Shown here piece by piece: positions 11,628 through 28,792 of a DNA stretch of 64,000 nucleotides. The stretch is from Rutstroemia sp. NJR-2017a BVV2. Lineage: Eukaryota; Ascomycota; Leotiomycetes; Helotiales; Rutstroemiaceae. The stretch covers positions 124,001 to 188,000 of the forward strand of contig NJPS01000026.1 of assembly GCA_002946415.1 (NCBI GenBank). Reading direction: 5' to 3'. How positions within the stretch are numbered: the stretch's first letter is position 1; each line of letters begins with the position of its first letter. The position numbers and the translations under genes were made by a program. Under the pieces are notes generated by a model. That model saw nothing but the letters and a program-made list of their open reading frames with translations, was not told the origin of the DNA and ran no database searches.

Positions 11628-12664
11628 ACTTTCCGAGGGCCTGCTTGATAACTCTAACTCGCTTGGTTGGGGTTTTTCTCTCCCTCTCCATTGAAAAGGG
11701 GGTGAGGGGAAGGCGAAGAGGGATGAGGGAGCTATAGGGGATAGGGGGGTAGGGCATTGGGGGGGGATAGGGAAAGGAAGCAAATTAGGTGTGGTGGGTG
11801 GGTGGATGGGTGGATGGGTGGATTCTACGATTGGGGATTGATGTTGGGGATGGTATGGTAAGTTATACTATATCTAATTTACGTTTTATGGTTGGGGTTG
11901 TATCTATCTATCGGTTTATTGAGCTGTTTATTTATACCCAATTACTGTAACATAACTATTCTATTCTATTCTATTCAACTTAAATCCACATATTTATTTC
12001 CCCCGAGTGCAGGCGGGCGGGGGTATCATACTGATTTTCCTGCAATTCAAGCAGAGGGGATCATAGGGATGGTAAGTGAATGGGTTTTGGGAGAGAGAAA
12101 GGGGGAAGCGAAGATAGAAGGAAGAAGGGGGTTCGTTACTTGGACTTGGGGTCGCTGGATTTTCTGTACGGTTTGATAGTAGTTACTTGACTTCGTTGTG
12201 ATATATTATGTTCTTTGGATAGGGAATATACAATAGGAAGTACTAAGATAGATACTTGTACTATTTACTGGTATGGCAGCATGTATTTTTGATGTGGATG
12301 TTCAATCCCGATCACGTTATCCTTCATACAGCCGGGGTGTAGCCCAGCTTGGGGGAATTGTTTTACCGGCCTTGGTTTTGTAGACTATTTTCGGAAGCTG
12401 GAAAGATACAGTAGATGTGAAATAACTTATGAACGAACGCTCTTCTGGAAATGGGTTTGTGTGTGGTTGTGGGGCATGCATGCCGTGGAAGTGAAAACAA
12501 AAGGCTGGGAATGGGATGTGGATGTGGATGCTTCTGCAGCAAGATTTTTTTCCTTCAGCTCAGCACAGCACGGTTGGGAGATGGGGATTGGGGGGTTGCT
12601 GGATGGATGGAGGGATTGAGGATGCGATTGGATTGGATAAACAGACTGGGAAGGAAGAGAGTTC

Positions 12665-12709
12665 GTGTGGTGTGTGTGGTGTGTGTGACTGTGTGTGAGT
12701 GTGTGTACG
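12665..12709. repeat. GT-rich microsatellite
   Basis: This is an imperfect run of gtgtg units with scattered G and A interruptions. It lies in the G/T-rich zone. Confidence 0.75.
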
Positions 12710-14486
12710 AAGTAGGGTCTATCGATGAACGACGAAAAACGGTTGCTGGGTTGATGAACGGAGGGGGTTGGTTCGGCGGATACAGGAGGGGTTTATGTTT
12801 CAGATCTCGAGGTGAAAGTTACGTTACTGTGGTTTACGTCATGTGTTGCACGGTTGCTAAGTTACAGGATTTCGTGCTGTGTGAGGGGCGTGGCGAAAGA
12901 AGCAAGCGGAGATACCTTTCGATAGACAGGATTCATTGGTGGAACTCATGAGAGGCGCATGAGGGGTTGATTGGTAATATGGAGGACGGGAAGTGGGTGA
13001 TTGATGAAGGTGATATCTAGGAAGTTCGAAGGAAATTCTGTGCAGAACAGTGAAACAACAGCGCACACAAGAACTTGCGGAGAAGATCAGACGATGAACT
13101 CGTTGGCCGGAGGCGTTTCTGCATAGGAAGTGCATGTCTTATCATCAGTGACTTTGGTTGGTCATACGGCGAGCTGGAGGGGTTGGTTTCTGCAGAGTTT
13201 ATGCAAGATATCGTAGACTCGGACGGGATAGGTTCGCAAAGATGCGGGAGAGAATGGGCGTGCGATGCTGCATTGGTGTCAGCGGATGTAGATGATGGGT
13301 AGGTCGGTGTTTATGCAGGTAAGTGGAGATATGGGTGGCAGTGCTTGATGAGGGGTAGGGTTGGAGCTGGATGATGATTTGTGGTGCGGTTGTGTAGGAG
13401 ATAAGAAGGGGAAATGGTGGGTAGTAAATGAGGGATGGGAATAGAATGGGTTTGAGATCTGGGGTTGCTGGTTATGGTTTATGTAGGCTGGAGAGTTTGA
13501 GTTTGAGATTAGGGCGATTTTGAGATGGTTCAAAGGTGGTGTTGGGACTGGGTGTAAAGTGAACGTGAGGATAGGTAATGGTTCACACTGTGGTTGGATG
13601 AGTGCGAATGAATTGATAAATGAGATCTTCATAGACGCAAACTGCAGATCCGGGGTAGAGACTGGACGGAGCAGAATATTGAAGCGAATGATGTAAAGTG
13701 GGGAAGTTCACAGGGTGATAGCTCACTAATGGCATCAGGTATCGATGTGTTGTATCCGTAACTTCTCATTGGATATACTGTACTGATCCCTCGATTCCGT
13801 AGTGAGATATCAAGTGAGGTGATACTGCTCTCGCTCTGCTATATCCAGAAATGAAAGCAGCAGCTGGGACTTGCAAGCCAGCCCTGATAAAGCTCGAAAA
13901 TCGCAAAAATGAGCTACTAAGTGTTAAGTATGATGCTCATGGAGAACGGAATAGTCCAGTTTGCACTGTTCTAAGATTATGCTGCGCGCTAGTTTCGTGG
14001 TAGGTTAAATCGTAAATATGATGGGGGACCCCAACTCGAACTCCTGTTTGCTAAAGCAGCTCATCGTTACCGTCACTTCCCTCGAATGGGAACCCATTCT
14101 CATCCCGCCTGCCTCTTATGAACATATAGTATCTCACGGCTCTCCACTGGTGCACCTTTCCTTATTCTCCGTTCTCTTTTCGTTCACAGCCCGGATATTC
14201 CCGCAGACATAGTCGTATTCCCATTGTCAGGTAATGGTACCATTTCACCTCCATATACCGAAACTTGGGGTCTATCAAATTAGAAGCCCTCTACTTTCAC
14301 AGAATCAACCTAAATAAGTATGCTAGAAGATTGGTATAGCTCTTAGGCAGATCTCAATTGCAATAGTCATGCTAATCATTAACTTCATTAATTTTCCCAT
14401 CCCATCCCATCCTATATCTAATCCTATAACCCCCCACCAATTCCATAAAACACCAAACCCAATCCATCCATTCATTCCCTTCCCTC

Positions 14487-19688
<5,202 letters not shown>

Positions 19689-22600
19689 CTTCACGTCTTG
19701 CGATCACGAACGATACAATGAAAGGAAATGGGAACTTTTCATCGAAACCCAACTTTGCTAGAAGATATACATGATGGAAAGTTATACACCCACTCTTGGC
19801 GTTCGATGGCGAAAATATGCGCTGCCCTTGGCCGCTGTTGGTGACCTTGCTTATCGTCCAAGACTAACGCGGTAACAATTGACAAGCAGAGAGGCCCACG
19901 CGGGGTGAACAAAAGCACGGGTCCATCATGTAGCGGGGATCCAGAGCATCCGGGGCCATGGGCTGGCGACCGTTTTCGTGTGTTTTAGGAGGAATTCCAG
20001 TGGAACGCAAGCAGTAACGCACGTTTGGCGGTGAAAAAGCAAAGTGTACGAAAGTACCAGGGCGCCGCTCTGCATCTAGCCCCACTAAGCTGCATACACA
20101 CATTATGTCGATATCTGAGTGCTGCAAGATAAAGCTTTTGGAGGCATCCGATTTGATGGAAAATATCAATAGCGTTGATTGACTGATAATTCTAACTCGG
20201 AGGCAGGCGCATGTGGTACGTCTCCGAACACCAAAACGGTATCAGATTGACTCACGACATTGCTTGACATCCATCGATGGATTCAACTTCCCAGCTTGGG
20301 AAGTAAGTTTAAGGGTCGTACTTCCTAAAGACTCGAAAGTCAAGCAGCCCAACATTGTAAGTAGGGCTGATATTCAGGTCTCGCGTTCTCGTCTGTACCG
20401 TATTTAACGCTTCCTACGAAAGCGCTGGTGTTTTTGACGCTCTTGTTTCCGCGACGATGGAATCAAGTAGGTCAAGAGGGGCTCAGATGTTGTTTGCAAT
20501 GTAGGGAGCTTAAATGGGCGATAGTTGCTGCGTTTAATTGAAAGCGTGCAGTACAGATGGCGTGTTGATGGCATGTTGAGATATTTTCAGAACATGTTGT
20601 GTTGGTCGAAAAAGTCTCAATGGTGGTGCAAAAGCGGCTCACGGGATTTTATCGGCATATTTCTGTTGGCTTTTTCTGGACGACAGTCTTCTACTACTTC
20701 CCACGTCTCCTCAAAGATCCTAAAATCTAGTGACAACCTTTTCCTCACCGAATGGACATCACGAGAGCTGTACTGCAGCGACCTACTGTCGGATGGATGG
20801 CTATGTAGATATCTAGTCGCATCTGCAATTGGTACCATGAATCAGGGCTTGTTCATGAGTAAGTTAAATCTAGAATCTAATGCAGTGGTGGTTGAATTAC
20901 AGTAAGGTTAGATCTTACTCACTTAAGTGTGGCGGAAATAATACTTCGTAGTCTAGGCCATAGCACGGGCCAATACAGGCTAAGTTACTGAACGGGCCGC
21001 CACGTATGCCCCTCCCGCCACAAACCATCTTCAACCTCCTCGATTCAGCAAATAGGATATCCTGTAGTCTCCCACTTTGCAAACACATATCTAAGACATG
21101 CAGGTCTCACCTGTGCGTAGGGAAAAGAAATGCATATTGTGTTGTCGATTCAATTGGAATCTACGTTGTATTTTCTTATTCAAGGGGCTAGATGAATGAC
21201 CTCACGACAATAACTAATAAGCAGATCTCCGAAATCAAAAAGCGAATGGGGAAGGTATTCTACGAATTCCATCCAACTTCATCCTATTTCCAAAGTGGCA
21301 GTCAACCCCACGGCTTGTTCGCTGGGCAGACAAGAGAGCTATGTATGCGCTACAAGACTCAGGGTTGCCAGTTACTGGGTAAGATGAAAGATCGTGACGT
21401 CCTCGAATATCCCGTTTGTAGCCACGACCGAGAATCTATCTTCAAATGGACGATGATAGTTCGTTTCCAGTTTGCCATTTATCCCCCGAAGCAAACTTCT
21501 TCTTCTCCGCGTTATGAAATTGAACCACGCTATCATCACCTGTACACTAACCATTGATCGAAAAGCTGCTACCTTCGTAGAATATTATGTTTACTACTAC
21601 TAGAGAGCTACTGTTGATCCGGAGATTATTTTAGAAAAGGTCTGTACGGTTGCATAAGGTCGGTAGGGTCACGACAGCCTTATTCTCCGCAAGCCAGAAC
21701 GTGGTAAGCGGCTACATGCAGCACCAAGATCATGTATCCTAAAAGGAGAGATTTTGGGATCTAGTCGTCCTACATTGTATCTCCACAGGCTTCTAGTGCA
21801 AGACACAACGGAGCATGCGTGTTCGTCTCAAAAACCATCGAACGCATCTAGCCACAGGGGCAACGGCATGGACATCAAAGTACGCAGACAAACATGGGAT
21901 AGTCGTCACACGTAGGTAAGAGTTTGACGCGGATGGCTTGTTTATTTGCCTCGATTAACCAGGAAAACACGGATAGCAACTAGCGATGAAAAACTGCATG
22001 AACGAAAGATATGCAGAGCGATCAAGCTCAGTTAATGATGTTAGCATTCGTCCAAACGTGGATCGACTATGGAGCTGTGAATTTTGCTGCCCATATTTGA
22101 GATCTCCGACACGAAAGCGCGAGAGCCATGACGAAGTGGAAACCTATATGATGGCATCGTATTTTACACTCGACAACAATTAGATATTTGAAGGAGGGTG
22201 GTAGGCCTTGGGTTCTTTGAAACAAACAAAGTTGGTGATGCTGACCGAGGAGCTTTAGAACAGCCGTCAATACAACCAGAAGTCCTCGAGTTTCTGATCC
22301 CTTACTAAGCTACACAGACTTCATCCGGCACAATCAGGTTCTATACAAAGCTATTGCGTGACCCATTTCCTGTCACCCACCTATCTCTCTTCACATCAAT
22401 CGATGGCGGGGACGATGATTGTCTTGACACTAAGCCAGTTCCGGAGAAAAAGCCCCGCACTGGGTGATCAGAACTACATCAAAGTAGACAGATAGTTGAA
22501 GGTGCAGTCCACATCTCGCCTTAATGTGAATGTAACGGCGTCCACATGATACTTCACGAGGACCAAATGTGTATGCAGAACTTTTGACGAGAACGATCAA

Positions 22601-23411
22601 GCAAAACGAGGAAAGTCTTGTCTCGAAAATAACCCAACGACGTGACAAATGCCATCAATCTGGAGGGCAACAACTATCGACTTCTGAAGACCGCCTTCGT
22701 GGGCCTTACGCAGAGATTCACTTCCGATGCCAGTTCTCAAAGCACTAACTAGGAGACCTACGGACGTACTGGTCGTAAAGTATAGGTGGAGTAAATCACT
22801 TTGGCATCCAATGACTTAGAAGGGAAGAGACTGAATCCTGTCTCTGTTGTTCAAACGCGGTTCTCAACGAGCTTGATAATGCTTGGAGGTTTGTTTGATG
22901 ATATGGAAGCAATCCATGCGCTTCTGCAATTGGGTACACTGTGTCTGCAATTACAACTAAATTCTAGTTGGATTAGCATGTAGAAATAATACTGAAGCTC
23001 CTCGCTCACTGTTAGTAACTGGAATGATTTCCCTTGAAGTCAGCCCCCGGAATAACATCGGCAAAGCAGCTATTTTAGCTTGAACATCATCCCTTCATTT
23101 ATCTCCGCACAACATACAAACCCGCAATCACCATGAAAACCAACCCTACTCCAACCCCTCAAACACCCCGCATTGTCGTGCCAAAGGACTTTTGCCAATT
23201 CTATGCCTGTCGCCCAAGCACGAACCCTCGAATAAGATGTCGCCGCCTCACGTAAACAACCAATTGCCAACTGCCGATGGAACATTGTGCGGAGATTGCG
23301 GGTAGTGCGGGGTACTATATCATGATCTTCCACTCTTGCCCCAGCTTTCAATTCCTTCTTCTCCTCTCCTCAATTGAATCTTCATTCAATCGCCTGTGCA
23401 ATTTGGACACC
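19689..23411. other. 3.7-kb gene-free region
   Basis: No open frame with recognisable protein character or consistent splice structure is present. The left end is the promoter of the ABCC transporter and the right end that of the MetE-like gene. Complexity is ordinary, with no obvious tandem repeats or intact mobile element. Confidence 0.55.
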
Positions 23412-24903
23412 ATGGCTACCGTTCATCGCAATCCCCCTTTCCGCGCCGAGCACCTTGGGTCGCTGCTCCGCCCTTCGGAGCTCCTTGCCAAGCGCAGCGC
23501 TTTCGAAAAAAACGAGTTGGGCCGGGAAGAGCTTACAGAAATCGAAAATGAATCGGTGAAAAAGGTTGTTGAGTTGCAGAAAGAGTGTGGCTTTCGTGCT
23601 TTGAGTGATGGAGAATATCGGTTCGTTTTGCCATGTTGAAGCTCTCATGTCATTGAATACTGCTGTGCGCGGAGCTAATACTTTTTATATTGCAGACGTG
23701 CAGTCTTTTGGGGAACGTGTGAGTAAATTTCCACCAGGTTTCAGGGGCTTCTATTTGCCTCGTTATTCTTTTTGGCGCTGCTGGCAATTCACCCTTCACG
23801 TATGTGAACTGACAATGATATCCAGTCTTCGAAGAGCTCGACGGTATGACCGAGATCCGTAACCCGTCCATGGACATCTTCCGCCCATACGTGCCCGACA
23901 TTGCAGGCTTCATTGAGAAAGGCCACAAGCCTGGACAATCCTGCCTTTGCACTGGGAAAATCAAGCACACTGGAAAGTCAACACTCGTCGACCAATTCGA
24001 ATACTTGAAGACACTTGTTCCAGAAGAGAGATATGGGGATATCAAGTTGACGATGATTGCTCCTCCGTGGTATCACTTGAGATACAAAGATGGAAAGGCT
24101 TTCCCAAAAGAGGTTTATGCAACCGATGAGGAATACTTCGCCGATATCTCGAAGGCTGTTAGTGCTGAGTTGGATATCTTATACGAGAGAGGCTTGAGGA
24201 ATGTTCAGTTCGATGACCCAAATTTTGCATGTAAGCACTTCCAGCCTTCAATATTAGAGGTATCAGCTAACCTTGGCAAGATTTCTGCTCTGAGAAGATG
24301 TTGAAGGGTTGGGCGGAAGACAAGTCCAACACTAAAACTCCAGATGAGTTGTTGGACGCATACATCAAGTGCTACAATGACAGCATTGAGAAGCACACGT
24401 CAAAAATTCATTTCGGCCTACACATCTGCAGGGGTTTGTTTTAATGAATCCATGAAGCGATTAGTACTAACCTAAAAATTACAGGTAACTTCATGGGATC
24501 CCGTCATTTTTCAGAAGGAGGCTACGACCGCATCGCAACCAAGCTCTTCCGTAATCTCAACGTCGCAACATACTACCTCGAATACGACACTCCCCGCGCC
24601 GGTGGCTTCGAGCCTCTCCTCCATCTCCCAGCCCACAAGAACGTCATTCTGGGCGTCATCACTTCGAAATTCCCAGAACTGGAAGACAAGGAGAAGATGA
24701 AGGCACGCGTCATGGAAGCCGCAGATGTTGTTGCGAAAGGAGCAGGTCAAAGCAGAGAAGAGGCGCTGAAGCGATTGGGTGTTAGTCCTCAGTGTGGGTT
24801 TGCTAGTCATGAGGAGGGGAATTTGCTGGGTTGGGAGGATATGAAGAATAAGTTGAAGTTGGTTAGGAGTATTGCTGATGAGATTTGGCCTGGTGAGCCG
24901 TGA
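23412..24903 (+). CDS. MetE C-terminal-domain-like (cobalamin-independent methionine synthase-like) protein
   Basis: Five exons (23412-23620, 23696-23718, 23826-24230, 24281-24433, 24485-24903) encode 402 residues, including a 23-base micro-exon. The protein corresponds to the C-terminal catalytic barrel of MetE only; full fungal methionine synthases are about 765 residues. The zinc-binding set expected for homocysteine activation is present: His and Cys of LHICRG, Glu of YYLEYDT, and Cys of SPQCGFAS. The N-terminal motif FRAEHLGSLLRP, with its HxGS, is conserved in stand-alone family members. The reaction in this subfamily is not established. Methyl transfer to a thiol, from methyltetrahydrofolate or another donor, is the natural inference. 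Its first intron uses a GTTCGT donor. The intron phases all agree, so the model is reliable. Confidence 0.9.
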
Positions 24904-25257
24904 TGTGTGTTGTAGTGTTGGGAATGTTTTTTAGGATAAATTGTCAATAGTTAGTAGCAGTACCAGTACCATAAAAGCGCAATGTGGTTTACTTCATAAC
25001 TTCATTGATGTACCCCAGTGCTAGTTTTATGACCCTGAGATTCAGCAATAGAGCAATATCTCAAAACAGCAATACTCACAGCCACCCAACCAATCACATT
25101 CCACCTCATTTACCCCGCTATTTGAGAAAAGATTCTGCAGCGTGGATCCAGCCATCCGACCCCACTTCTTTCTTCCACCGAAACTTATTTCTCTCTGTTT
25201 TCTCTTTTCTGGTGAAAGTATATATAATGTAATAGCAGAACAAAGTACAACAAATAA
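24904..25257. other. Intergenic, MetE-like gene to tRNA
   Basis: These 354 bases hold the 3' flank of the MetE-like gene and the 5' flank of the tRNA. Nothing else is visible. Confidence 0.6.
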
Positions 25258-25341
25258 GGCCGGATGGTGTAGTTGGTTATCACGTGTCCTTAACAATCGT
25301 TATCACGGACAAGGTCCCCGGTTCGAGCCCGGGTTTGGTCA
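25258..25341 (+). tRNA. tRNA-Val (anticodon AAC) with 10-base intron
   Basis: A full cloverleaf can be drawn. The acceptor stem pairs ggccgga with tttggtc (three G-U pairs) and the discriminator is A25341. The D arm contains the A box tggtgtagttgg (25265-25276). The T arm is ccccggttcgagcccgggt with the B box at 25320-25330. The anticodon stem tgtcc/ggaca encloses a 17-base segment that reduces to the normal seven-base loop TTAACAC once a 10-base intron at 25296-25305, one base 3' of the anticodon, is removed. The anticodon is AAC (25292-25294), read as IAC after editing, which decodes Val. The D and T arms match fungal tRNA-Val closely. Confidence 0.92.
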
Positions 25342-25353
25342 TAATCTTTTGCA

Positions 25354-25360
25354 TTTTTTT
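25354..25360 (+). terminator. RNA polymerase III terminator of tRNA-Val
   Basis: A run of seven T lies 13 bases after the tRNA 3' end, preceded by a four-T run at 25347-25350. This is the normal Pol III stop signal. Confidence 0.8.
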
Positions 25361-27258
25361 GAATTTTAAAAGGGTCCTTTGGGAACTCTTTATAAAGGCT
25401 GCTTTGAGTAGAGGATCTTTCTGACTGAGTTGTGAGTTGTGGGTTTATTGGTATTTTGGTCTTTTTTTCGGAGTCGCTTCTAACCTAATTAATGCCTGCT
25501 ACTCTTGTAGTATCAGAGCTTCGGTGTGGTTATTTCTTTGGTTAACACTTTCCCCTTTTCCCCAGACCGGTGCTTTAATAGCTGGACGAATACGCCGGTT
25601 ATGTTACTCTATTGGCTGCTGGGTTATCTAATGTTTGATATCTACAGCAAGGAAACATATGTGCTAATATTGAAAAATAGTATGCCCTAGGCTAGCGGAA
25701 TGTGGAGAAGGAGGAGAGGGAAGGGAAAGGAGGTAAGGAGGTCATTGGGCTTTCTAGTTTATAGTATGAATTGAATATGATATAGAGACTAGTCGCAAAG
25801 ATATGGAATAGACAGTGAAGCCAGGGAGGGAAGAGGGATGCATAAGAGTACGCGGGACTTCAATTGGAGAAGAGAGAGATGGGGAGGCAAAGCCTGGATT
25901 CATAGAGTAGATCTTGTAAATTCCTAATGCTGCGGTTTCTCGTAGTATAGGAGGACGGGGTGGGCATGGCACAATATGATGGGAGGAAAATGTGAGGAAG
26001 TAGGCAGGTAGACGAAAATTCGAGAGGAGAAGATATCTCAACTTAAATGGAAGTAAAGTGTATCTAAAGGGAAGTCATATCGACCACTAGAATGTTCGTT
26101 GACTAGATGGCAGTGTCACTTTTAGTTTTTGCATTTTATAGGTTAGCTTTCCGTGTTGGAGCGGCTCAAAGTGCTAGTTGGCGTGGAAGCTCGTACGTTG
26201 AGGTTGCGGTTTGGGAGTATTGAGGAGTATATATCAACTTCTCCTCTATGTGAGTGATCAGAAAGGTGCAATGATATAGTGATGTCAGAAAGGAGTATTG
26301 AATGCTAGGAAAGTGAATGTGAGAAGGAAGTGTGTTCCTCCTGAACTTCAAGGTGCGCGTCACAATAATGCTGAATGGTGAATGTCACATGCTCCTCACA
26401 AGGCACGATCGAGCAGTAGTCACAAGGTGGAAGCGTTTAGGAACATAGCTTTCTCACACCTTCCAACTCAATGGAAGCGGTAACTACGAGAGACGGATAT
26501 CTCGTATAGGGCTCCGCACTAATCCAAAATAGATTCTCCTTCCACTTGAGGGAGTGTAACAAATATGGTACCATCTACGAGGTCATACTTGTCAAGAAAA
26601 CGGATGGCTTCTAGACTAATAAAAGCAGGCGAAATAGATTGTGTGTGTAAGTGCATGAGAGGCTTGTTTATAAGAAGTAGTTGGGTACTCATCACGACAT
26701 GCTTGGATCTAAGAATGAATCGATAGTGAAATCTCCTCAAGCAGCTCACCTTCCCCTTCCGAAGCCTCCACTTCAGGAACCAGTGTTACTGTGCTGCCCA
26801 ACCTCCAATAGAGAATTTTATACCCCTCAGTTATGTGTCTATAAAACGCCACATAACAATCACCAGTGTGTGAAACAAGAGTCGATACCCCCGCGGGGAA
26901 GGCAATGTCTATTTAACCTTAGAGTTAACCATCTTGGCCAACCTTGGCATCCATGATAAGATCCTCGGCATGCATGTCCACCTTCCATTTCTGGATCTAC
27001 CGAAATCTACCGCCGCACATGTCGATTCTCTCAATCGTTTTCCATTGCTCGACAGAAAATTTACCAATATCTGTTGCTTGGAATGCAGATGTAAGTACGA
27101 GTGAAGTGTACATGAGCTTCTTCTTTGGGACTTGAGTTTCTGCGTACGTCTCCGTATGTAACCGCAATATCACGCTCGTGAAGTGACTTAAAAACTGAGG
27201 GTTCTCTCGAAAGTTGATCTGCACCTTTTGATCGTTGAGAATATCAATCATTGTCAAG
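25361..27258. other. 1.9-kb gene-free region before the carboxypeptidase
   Basis: No gene is supported. A purine-rich stretch occurs at about 25.70-25.88 kb. A tataaaac element at about 26839 is too far (about 420 bases) from the next ATG to call a core promoter with confidence. A minus-strand open frame at 26997-27257 abuts the carboxypeptidase start and has no family resemblance. Confidence 0.5.
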
Positions 27259-28792
27259 ATGAAGCTGCTTCAACTTCTTACTTTCACCTCAACGGCCCTA
27301 GCAATCGCCACTGAAACCAATGCGAACTACGATGGCTATCAAGTCTTTCGTCTCAAGGCTGATGAGCACAATATCGGAAAAATCAACGATATCGTGAGCT
27401 CATTAAATCTCGAGACATGGAAGTCATCCGCGAAAATCGGTATTGCGGATATTGTCGTCCCACCACATCAAGTGGAAAACTTCCTGAGAACTACGGAAGA
27501 CTTCCAAAGACAGGTTATGCACACTGACCTTGGGGCTTCCATTGCCGAAGAATCGCAGTTTAATGAGTACTCTGCGGAAGCTGGTATGTGAATGGAGAGA
27601 GCTAACTGACGGGTGAAACTCGATGCTGATCTGAATCAAGCTCTCGCACCAAATGCCACATGGTTTACATCTTACCATACATACGCCACTCATTTGCAGT
27701 TTCTCCGTGATCTAGTCACTGCTTATCCGTCAAATGCAGAGATTGTAACTTCAGGAAACTCAAATGCTGGTAACCCCATCACGGGTATTCATATCTATGG
27801 CAGTGGTGGAAAGGGATCAAAGCCAGCAGTGCTTTTCCACGGAACTGTCCACGCACGCGAGTGGATCACCACAATGGTAAAAATGCTTGAACCGGACAAA
27901 GTACGTGAAGTACTGACATCCTCATAGGTCACTGAATACGTAGCATACAATTTGTTGTCAAACTACGCCACCAGCTCTGAGATCAAGGGATTTGTCGACA
28001 AGTACGACTACTACATCTTCCCAGTTGTGAATCCAGACGGTGAGTACGCTGAAAATCCTTACAGACACCACTAAGTGTACGCACAGGATTCCTCTATACG
28101 CAGAGCACAGATCGGATGTGGCGCAAGAATCGTCAGACGCTTTCTACTTCCACATGTGTAGGCAGAGATATCAACCGCAATTGGGCATACCAGTGGTCTG
28201 TTGCTGGGGGTTCGTCCACGAACCCTTGTGATGAGACATACAGAGGTGAGTATCGAGCCTTGTGCTAATGTGCCCAATGAGTCTCAAGTTGACGTGCTCC
28301 ATAGGACTCGCAGCGGCGGATGCGCCAGAGACCAAGGGACTAGCTGCCTTTGCAAAATCCCTGAAAGCAGGTGCCGGACTCAAGCTCTTCATCGACTTCC
28401 ACTCGTACTCTCAATTATTTATGACTCGTGCGTTCCCCCCTCTGTCTGTTACGAGTCACATAACTAATCGTAGTTCTACAGCATATGGATACTCCTGCAC
28501 AGCTCTCGCCGAGAACAATTCTGTTCTTCAATCCCTCGCAAAAGGGTTCGTCACCGCTTTGAAGGCTGTTTATGGAACTTCCTTCACATACGGCCCTATT
28601 TGCTCCACCATTTATCAAGCCAGTGGAAATAGTGTCGATTATCTCGATGCGACAGTCGGCGCGGATTATTCATTCACAACTGAATTGAGAGATACGGGAA
28701 CATATGGATTCGTTTTGCCGGCATCGCAGATTACTCCCAGTGCTGTGGAGTCTTTTGCTGGTGTGCGTTCCTTGCTGTTGAATATGGTTTAG
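27259..28792 (+). CDS. Secreted zinc metallocarboxypeptidase, M14 (A-type)
   Basis: Six exons (27259-27583, 27641-27876, 27928-28039, 28087-28245, 28305-28427, 28482-28792) give 421 residues. A signal peptide ([17 protein letters not shown]) is followed by a propeptide of about 100 residues of the M14 activation type, then the peptidase domain. Zinc ligands are H179 and E182 in HAREW and H310 in DFHSYSQL; the catalytic Glu is E386 in TTELRDTG. The substrate-carboxylate Asn-Arg pair is in DINRNW and the Tyr of IYQASG is kept. V370, at the position that sets specificity (Ile255 in bovine carboxypeptidase A), is hydrophobic, so A-type release of hydrophobic C-terminal residues is inferred. It should be secreted as a zymogen for protein digestion. 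All catalytic residues are present, so the enzyme is expected to be active. Confidence 0.95.

Larger units (their letters stand above)
10449..14486. other. 4-kb low-complexity G/T-rich region
   Basis: From about 10.7 to 13.7 kb the plus strand is strongly enriched in G and T, with many GGAT, TTTGG and GTGT runs. Long open frames on the minus strand here (for example 11349-11783 and 11368-11757, overlapping in two frames) are an effect of the C/A-rich complement having few stop codons. No conserved protein motif is seen. The first few hundred bases should be the 3' untranslated region of the C2H2 gene. A minus-strand non-coding transcript is possible. Confidence 0.55.

Noticed and set aside
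11349..11783. 144-codon minus-strand frame with Pro-Asn repeats
   Set aside because: It is produced by the TTTGGA array and C/A-rich complement; a second overlapping frame is equally open, and there is no conserved motif or splice structure.
19689..19694. Start of the ABCC transporter two codons upstream
   Set aside because: That codon is GTG and is preceded closely by an in-frame stop; the first ATG is at 19688.
26997..27257. 86-codon minus-strand frame next to the carboxypeptidase start
   Set aside because: It overlaps the expected promoter of the carboxypeptidase, has no family resemblance, and no downstream exons could be joined.
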